Shown here: positions 7,339 to 11,213 of the stretch, piece after piece
Layout of the letters: each line of letters starts with the position of its first letter
Numbering within the stretch: the stretch's first letter is position 1
From: Alphaproteobacteria bacterium
Lineage (GTDB): Bacteria > Pseudomonadota > Alphaproteobacteria > Thalassobaculales > Thalassobaculaceae
Direction of reading: 5' to 3'
Assembly: GCA_028822575.1 (NCBI GenBank)
Contig: JAPKDN010000055.1
Location: 1 to 11,213 of the forward strand
Length of the DNA stretch: 11,213 nucleotides
Position numbers and translations under genes: made by a program
The notes under the pieces: generated by a model
Database searches by the model: none
What the model was told of the DNA's origin: nothing
Seen by the model: only the letters and a program-made list of their open reading frames with translations

Positions 7339-8144
7339 CAGTTCGTCGTGCCCAAATACGCCCGAATAACCTCGGGATTCTGTTGCACCTCTTCGGGAGT
7401 TCCCTCACCGATCTTACGGCCGAAATCAATCGCCACGACCTGATCGGAAACGCTCATCACCAAACTCATGTGATGCTTGACCAAAAGGACCGTCATGTTC
7501 CGATCATCGCGAATTTGCTTGATGAGGTTGCCAAGCTCTTCGACCTCGTCATGATTCAAACCACCGGCCGGCTCGTCGAGAAGCAGAACCGTAGGTTGCG
7601 CCGCCAGTGCGCGCGCCATCTCAACCCGCTTTTGCGTACCAAAAGGCAGACCGCCGACCGGTGTATGGGCGACATCGCCAAGTTCGAGATATTCGATCAG
7701 TTCCCAGGCTTGATCTTCGAGCTTCTTTTCTTCTCGGCTCACCCAGGGGAGGCGGAACGCGTTGGAAATAAAATCGCTGGAGCTCTTACAATGAGCACCA
7801 ACCATGATGTTGTCCACCACCGACATGGTTCGGAACAACGCCAAATTCTGGAAAGTGCGTCCAATGCCCTTATCGGCGATTTTATACGGCGCCGTATTGA
7901 GGATTGATTCGCCCTCGAACACGATATCACCAGATGTCGGGACATAAAGCCGGCTAAGGCAGTTGAACAAAGTCGTCTTACCGGCACCATTAGGACCGAT
8001 CAGCCCTTGCACGACGCCCTTGCGCATGTTGAAGCTTATGCCATCCAACGCAATGATGCCGCCAAAATGGACCGCAACATCACGAACCTCAAGAATTGTT
8101 TCACCCGCCTGGCTCTTAACCTCAGCACTCGCGGACTCGGCCAT
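7338..8144 (-). CDS. livG: Liv-type ABC transporter ATPase LivG
   Basis: This is the other cytoplasmic ATPase and the first gene of the operon. It has 268 residues from the ATG at 8144, which has AGGGTGG just upstream (AGGG, five-base spacing). A TTG at 8198 would add 18 residues unlike the family. Walker A is GPNGAGKTT at 50-58, the Q-loop GRTFQN at 95-100, the family-type signature LPFGTQKRVEMARAL at 166-180, and Walker B VLLLDE at 186-191. The H-loop reads LLVKHHM, with H224 kept but Lys at 223 where relatives usually have Glu (LLVEH). One base change would account for this, and the residue is not known to be catalytic. Upstream lies a divergent region with candidate operators. Confidence 0.95.
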   Translation of the reverse strand: MAESASAEVKSQAGETILEVRDVAVHFGGIIALDGISFNMRKGVVQGLIGPNGAGKTTLFNCLSRLYVPTSGDIVFEGESILNTAPYKIADKGIGRTFQNLALFRTMSVVDNIMVGAHCKSSSDFISNAFRLPWVSREEKKLEDQAWELIEYLELGDVAHTPVGGLPFGTQKRVEMARALAAQPTVLLLDEPAGGLNHDEVEELGNLIKQIRDDRNMTVLLVKHHMSLVMSVSDQVVAIDFGRKIGEGTPEEVQQNPEVIRAYLGTTN

Positions 8145-8176
8145 GTCCACCCTATCTTTAGATTTTTGTTCGGCGC

Positions 8177-8208
8177 TGTATACCGCCACAATAAGCAAAA
8201 TGTATACA
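8177..8208 (-). promoter_or_regulatory. Paired TGTATAC operator-like sites
   Basis: TGTATACC (8177-8184) and the perfect palindrome TGTATACA (8201-8208) start exactly 24 bases apart. They lie 33 to 64 bases upstream of the livG ATG, where a promoter would be. TGTATACA resembles operators of FCD-type GntR regulators, such as MatR of Rhizobium as I recall. The regulator is not in the window, and the TATAC cores could equally be -10 elements. Confidence 0.35.
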
Positions 8209-8267
8209 CAAGCTCATTGAGCCGCAACCCATGGAATGGAGGCGTCGCTTAAACGCCTAAAACCATT

Positions 8268-8304
8268 TAAATTCAATTAGGTTAGCGCCCCAAAATTGAA
8301 TTTA
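8268..8304. repeat. 11-bp AT-rich perfect inverted repeat
   Basis: TAAATTCAATT (8268-8278) is the exact reverse complement of AATTGAATTTA (8294-8304), with a 15-base spacer. CCA (8263-8265) and TGG (8305-8307) extend it across a two-base bulge. Each arm also contains the odd palindrome AATT-N-AATT, so it could be two dimer sites 24 bases apart. It is AT-rich inside GC-rich DNA, roughly midway between the divergent genes, and has no T-tract typical of a terminator. Confidence 0.5.
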
Positions 8305-8470
8305 TGGCGTGAGGCGGCAACGGTTCGGTCGGCTCGGCACCCCATCCGGTCCACGATAAAATCCATCCCGCCGTCTCGAGAACTTGGGTCGGGTTCGGCC
8401 CCGGCGTAAAGTTATTTCAAAAATAAGGTCTGACATCAGGCCTTCTGTGTCTGGGAAAAGGAAATCTCTC

Positions 8471-9265
8471 ATGAATCGCTTGGATGGAAAAGTCGCCCTG
8501 ATCTCCGGTGGATCGCGTGGTATCGGCGCCGCGACGGCGAAACTTATGGTCGAGGCCGGCGCCAAGGTCGTCATTGGCGACGTTCTGGAAAGTCAAGGCC
8601 ACGAGACCGCAAAGGGAATCGGCAAAAATGCGGCTTTCCTGAGGTTGGACGTTACATCCGAGGTCGACTGGGATGCCGCCGTGGCATTCGCCGAGGAGAA
8701 ATTCGGCGGCCTTGATACGCTGGTGAATAACGCAGGTTTGTTCACCGGCCGTGACTTCATGGACGTGACCCTAGACGAGTGGAACCGGATGGCCGGAGTA
8801 AACATGACCGGCGTCTGGCTCGGCACCAAGCAATGCATCGACGCCTTGCGCAGAGCTGGCGAGAAAAGCCCTTTCGGTAGCACAATCATTAACACCGCCT
8901 CGATCGCCGGCCTGGTTGGCTCAGAGCTTGACCCACTCTACTCGATGACCAAGGGCGGCGTCACCTTGTTCACCAAGTCAACGGCACTCAACCTGGCCCG
9001 CAAAGGATATAAAATTCGCGTGAACTCGATTCATCCAGGGGTGATCCAGACCGATATGGGTGCCCAGACCTTCGTCGCCAGGGCCGAGCAAACCGGCACT
9101 AACGATGTCGACAAGGCCCGAGACGTGGCGCTTTCCACCCACCCGATCGGTCGACTTGGGGTCCCCCAGGACATTGCCAATGGTATCGTATTCCTCGCCT
9201 CGGACGACTCCAGCTTCATGACCGGGTCTAGCATGGTCGTGGATGGCGGCGTTACCGCTCGTTAA
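8471..9265 (+). CDS. Short-chain dehydrogenase/reductase (SDR), classical
   Basis: This is a cytosolic NAD(P)-dependent alcohol/ketone oxidoreductase of 264 residues, the classical SDR length. The glycine-rich cofactor loop SGGSRGIG is at 12-19. D37 ends the second strand and favours NAD over NADP. Further motifs are D60 (LDV), NNAG at 86-89, and the catalytic tetrad N111, S144, Y157 and K161 (YSMTK). The C-terminus VVDGGVTAR is typical. The start is the ATG at 8471, with AAGGA eight bases upstream; the frame is open further 5' (to 8384) but that part is basic and unlike the family. The sequence style resembles cyclopentanol or hydroxysteroid dehydrogenase-like SDRs, but the substrate cannot be inferred. 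It is transcribed away from livG and may share regulation with it. It runs toward the sulfurtransferase gene with a 15-base gap and no visible terminator. Confidence 0.94.
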   Translation: MNRLDGKVALISGGSRGIGAATAKLMVEAGAKVVIGDVLESQGHETAKGIGKNAAFLRLDVTSEVDWDAAVAFAEEKFGGLDTLVNNAGLFTGRDFMDVTLDEWNRMAGVNMTGVWLGTKQCIDALRRAGEKSPFGSTIINTASIAGLVGSELDPLYSMTKGGVTLFTKSTALNLARKGYKIRVNSIHPGVIQTDMGAQTFVARAEQTGTNDVDKARDVALSTHPIGRLGVPQDIANGIVFLASDDSSFMTGSSMVVDGGVTAR

Positions 9266-9280
9266 TCCAGGCAAGAAAAA

Positions 9281-10162
9281 TCAACCCGTTTCCATGGGCA
9301 GGGCGTCATCCTTGGACCATTCGGACATAGAGTTGTCATAGAGCCCTACATTCTCATGCCCGAGCATGACCAGAAGCATCGCCGTCGCGCTGGCGGCGAT
9401 GCCGCCGCCACAATAGGTTAAAACCCGCTGCGACTTATCCGCCCCGACATCGGCGAAATGCGCGGCGATATCGGCGGCGGGGAGAAACGCCGTGGTATCC
9501 GGATCTAACAGCTCGGCCGTTGGCACGTTATCGCTTCCCGCGATCCGGCCAAGCCGGCCGTAAGCCCGACCGCCACCTGCATGTTGTTCGCGAGAAAGCG
9601 CGTTGATGGTACAGACCGACCCCTTGCCGATCGCGGCCAGCATTTCGTCCTTCTGCACGATCAAACCGTGCCGAGGTTTCGGTGTAAAGGTCGCGGGCGC
9701 ATAGGTGGCCGGCGCCGTCGAGACCGGTCGACCTTCCTTGACCCATTTCACCAAACCACCATCCAAAACCTTAGCGTTGTCGAAGCCAAAAGCCCTGAGC
9801 ATCCACCAGATTCGCGTGGCCCATTGCGGGTTCGTGGTACTGTACAACACCACAGTCGTCCCGTCGCCAAGGCCGTGTCGCCCCACGGCCGCGGCGAACA
9901 GTTCCGGCGTGGGAAAGGTAAAGCGGAATTCGCCATTCGGGTCGGACAACTCTTCCTGCAAATCCAGGAAATCAGCCCCAGGGATATGGGCCTTATCATA
10001 ATCTTTGCGCCCACTGCCGACCGTATAGGCCAGGGTCGGATGGGGGAGCAGATGCGTCGTGCAGTCGTAGACGCAGACCGTCGGGTCGTCCAGACGTTCG
10101 GCGAGCCAGTCGGTACCAACCAAAATCTCCGGATGCTTGAATTGCGTTGCCTCGATACCCAT
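9281..10162 (-). CDS. Two-domain rhodanese-type sulfurtransferase
   Basis: Such enzymes move sulfane sulfur from thiosulfate or 3-mercaptopyruvate to a thiophilic acceptor through a Cys persulfide. It has 293 residues: an inactive N-terminal rhodanese domain (about 10-150, with DYDKAHIPGADFLDL at 54-68 and VLDGGLVKW at 132-140) and a catalytic C-terminal domain (about 165-290). The active Cys is C251 in the loop CGGGIAA. This differs from CGSGVTA of mercaptopyruvate sulfurtransferases and from the basic CRxG loop of thiosulfate enzymes, so the donor is uncertain. INALSREQH (186-194) stands where the family often has DARSxxE. The start is the ATG at 10162, with AGGA eight bases upstream; the frame remains open for 20 more codons, but without family resemblance. 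It is convergent with the SDR and divergent from the EamA gene. Confidence 0.9.
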   Translation of the reverse strand: MGIEATQFKHPEILVGTDWLAERLDDPTVCVYDCTTHLLPHPTLAYTVGSGRKDYDKAHIPGADFLDLQEELSDPNGEFRFTFPTPELFAAAVGRHGLGDGTTVVLYSTTNPQWATRIWWMLRAFGFDNAKVLDGGLVKWVKEGRPVSTAPATYAPATFTPKPRHGLIVQKDEMLAAIGKGSVCTINALSREQHAGGGRAYGRLGRIAGSDNVPTAELLDPDTTAFLPAADIAAHFADVGADKSQRVLTYCGGGIAASATAMLLVMLGHENVGLYDNSMSEWSKDDALPMETG

Positions 10163-10230
10163 TCCCGTGTTCCTTTCGTGAGGTCGCGGCGCCAAGCGCC
10201 CGCCATTCATTTTCCATGGCACTCTAATCT
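10163..10230. promoter_or_regulatory. Short divergent region, sulfurtransferase and EamA
   Basis: These 68 bases separate two outward-facing starts and so should hold both promoters, perhaps overlapping. I recognise the sulfurtransferase ribosome site (AAAGGA on the minus strand) but no clear -35/-10 pair. On the plus side no Shine-Dalgarno precedes the EamA ATG. Confidence 0.4.
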
Positions 10231-11172
10231 ATGTCGGTTCTCACCGAAATACGTAGCCGTTTCGATAAGGTTTCTCCAAATGTCCAGGGCATGCTCTGGA
10301 TGGCATTGGCCGGGCTAATTTTCGCTTCCTTCACCGCCATCGTGCGTCATGTTGGCACGTCGATGAATCCAATTCAGGTCGCGTTCATGCGGTACGCCCT
10401 CGGGTTGGTTTTCATGCTACCGTTTTTCTTCCAGATCAAACTCACAGACTTCTACGCCGCCCGCTTTGGGCTGCATGGGATACGCGGTGTGATGCACGCT
10501 GCCGGTGTGATGTGCTGGTTCTATGCCATGGCGCATATTCCCATCGCCGAGGTTACCGCCATGGGCTTTACCGCGCCGGTCTTTGCAACCATTGGCGCCG
10601 CCCTTTTCCTTGGCGAGAAGGTTCGAGCACGTAGGATCATCGCCGTCGTCGTCGGCCTGCTCGGCGCCATCGTGATCCTGCGACCTGGTTTCGTCGAGAT
10701 CCACCCAGGCGCGATCGCAATGCTGTTCGCCGCGCCAATGTTCGCGGTCACAGACCTGATCGCCAAGGTTCTTACCCGCAAGGAATCCGGCCCGGCGGTG
10801 GTCGCCTATCTCTCGGTGGTGGTCACGCTGACCACCATGGGACCGGCGCTTTATTTCTGGCGCGAGCCCAGCACGGAGGAATGGCTGCTTCTGATCGCGA
10901 CTGCGGGCCTAGCGACCTTAGGGCATCTTTGCATGATTCAAGGCGTCAAACTGGCGGAGGTCTCAGCTCTGCAGCCAATCAAGTTCCTGCAGCTCTTTTG
11001 GGCGGCCTTGATCGGCTTCCTTGTCTTCACGGAGATTCCAGGCCTTTGGACCTGGGTCGGTTCAGCGATCATCGTCGGCAGCGTGAGTTACATCGCGCAT
11101 CGGGAATCCGTTACTCGCAAACAGGCTAAGGCGAAAGCTGAGCCGGTGAAACAAAGCGACGTCGCGAATTGA
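10231..11172 (+). CDS. EamA/DMT superfamily membrane transporter
   Basis: This is an inner-membrane permease of the drug/metabolite transporter superfamily, whose members mostly export amino acids, nucleosides or other metabolites. It has 313 residues with about ten hydrophobic segments in two EamA repeats (about 17-150 and 160-290). The first repeat ends in the typical ALFLGEKVRARR, then VVGLLGAIVILRPG. The second contains ALQPIKFLQLFWAALIGFLVF. The tail is polar and Lys-rich, so probably cytoplasmic. The start is the ATG at 10231, since TAA lies in frame two codons upstream. No Shine-Dalgarno is visible before it, and ATGs at 10291 and 10300 are alternatives that would still keep the first membrane segment. 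The substrate is unknown. It is divergent from the sulfurtransferase. The last 41 bases of the window after it hold nothing I can identify. Confidence 0.92.
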   Translation: MSVLTEIRSRFDKVSPNVQGMLWMALAGLIFASFTAIVRHVGTSMNPIQVAFMRYALGLVFMLPFFFQIKLTDFYAARFGLHGIRGVMHAAGVMCWFYAMAHIPIAEVTAMGFTAPVFATIGAALFLGEKVRARRIIAVVVGLLGAIVILRPGFVEIHPGAIAMLFAAPMFAVTDLIAKVLTRKESGPAVVAYLSVVVTLTTMGPALYFWREPSTEEWLLLIATAGLATLGHLCMIQGVKLAEVSALQPIKFLQLFWAALIGFLVFTEIPGLWTWVGSAIIVGSVSYIAHRESVTRKQAKAKAEPVKQSDVAN

Positions 11173-11213
11173 CACGATAACAACCTCGGACTTGCCATCA
11201 TTCGGCTAGACTC

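Larger units (their letters stand above)
8145..8470. promoter_or_regulatory. Divergent intergenic region between livG and the SDR gene
   Basis: These 326 bases hold no supported gene. They must carry the livG promoter (minus) and the SDR promoter (plus). Visible structure from left to right: two TGTATAC sites (8177 and 8201); a 6-bp inverted repeat AGGCGT/ACGCCT (8240-8258); an 11-bp AT-rich inverted repeat (8268-8304); and a small palindrome TTATTT-CAA-AAATAA (8412-8426). A weak promoter-like pair for the SDR is TTGGGT, 17 bases, TAAAGT, just upstream of that palindrome. The SDR ribosome site AAGGA is at 8458-8462. No regulator gene lies next to it in the window. Confidence 0.6.

Noticed and set aside
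8145..8198. An 18-residue N-terminal extension of livG from a TTG
   Set aside because: The ATG at 8144 has a clear Shine-Dalgarno, and the extension overlaps the candidate operator region.
8240..8258. AGGCGT/ACGCCT as a terminator
   Set aside because: The 6-bp stem lacks a following T-tract on either strand and lies between divergent starts, where no transcript should end.
8384..8470. An N-terminal extension of the SDR
   Set aside because: It is basic and unlike SDRs; the ATG at 8471 has AAGGA at good spacing and starts directly before the first strand.

Overview
The window looks like ordinary chromosomal DNA of an alphaproteobacterium, possibly of the Rhodospirillales. The reasons are a moderately GC-rich, cleanly coding sequence, a thrS-infC pair with no rpmI-rplT within the available 157 bases downstream, and the style of the transporter and IF-3 proteins. 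The taxonomic call is inference. I see no phage, insertion sequence, CRISPR array, tRNA or rRNA.

Layout, following transcription. The minus strand carries two blocks. The first is a complete ABC transporter operon of the branched-chain amino acid (HAAT/Liv) type, in the order livG (8144) - livF - livH - livM - periplasmic binding protein (ending 3364). The genes are tightly coupled: TGATG at G/F, 23 bases between F and H, GTGA at H/M, and a 95-base hairpin-bearing spacer before the binding protein. It is closed by a clear rho-independent terminator at 3301-3339. The second block starts with a ridA-like gene, interrupted by one in-frame TAA where the family has the Gln of its SGQ(I/L)G motif. 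It continues through a structured leader into thrS (threonyl-tRNA synthetase) and infC (IF-3). infC appears to start at an ATC codon at 694, behind a perfect AGGAGG.

Right of the transporter, a 326-base divergent intergenic region separates livG from a plus-strand SDR dehydrogenase (8471-9265). It holds two TGTATAC palindromes 24 bases apart and an 11-bp AT-rich inverted repeat, both candidate operators. The SDR gene converges, with a 15-base gap, on a two-domain rhodanese-type sulfurtransferase (minus, 9281-10162). That gene in turn diverges from an EamA/DMT family permease (plus, 10231-11172).

The Liv proteins together form one importer: two ATPases, two permeases and a secreted binding protein. 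thrS and infC are housekeeping translation genes. No shared pathway for the SDR, sulfurtransferase and EamA genes can be read from the sequence. I found no convincing undescribed multi-gene system. The best second-look items are the non-AUG infC start, the single-stop ridA lesion, the paired sites upstream of livG and the thrS leader.
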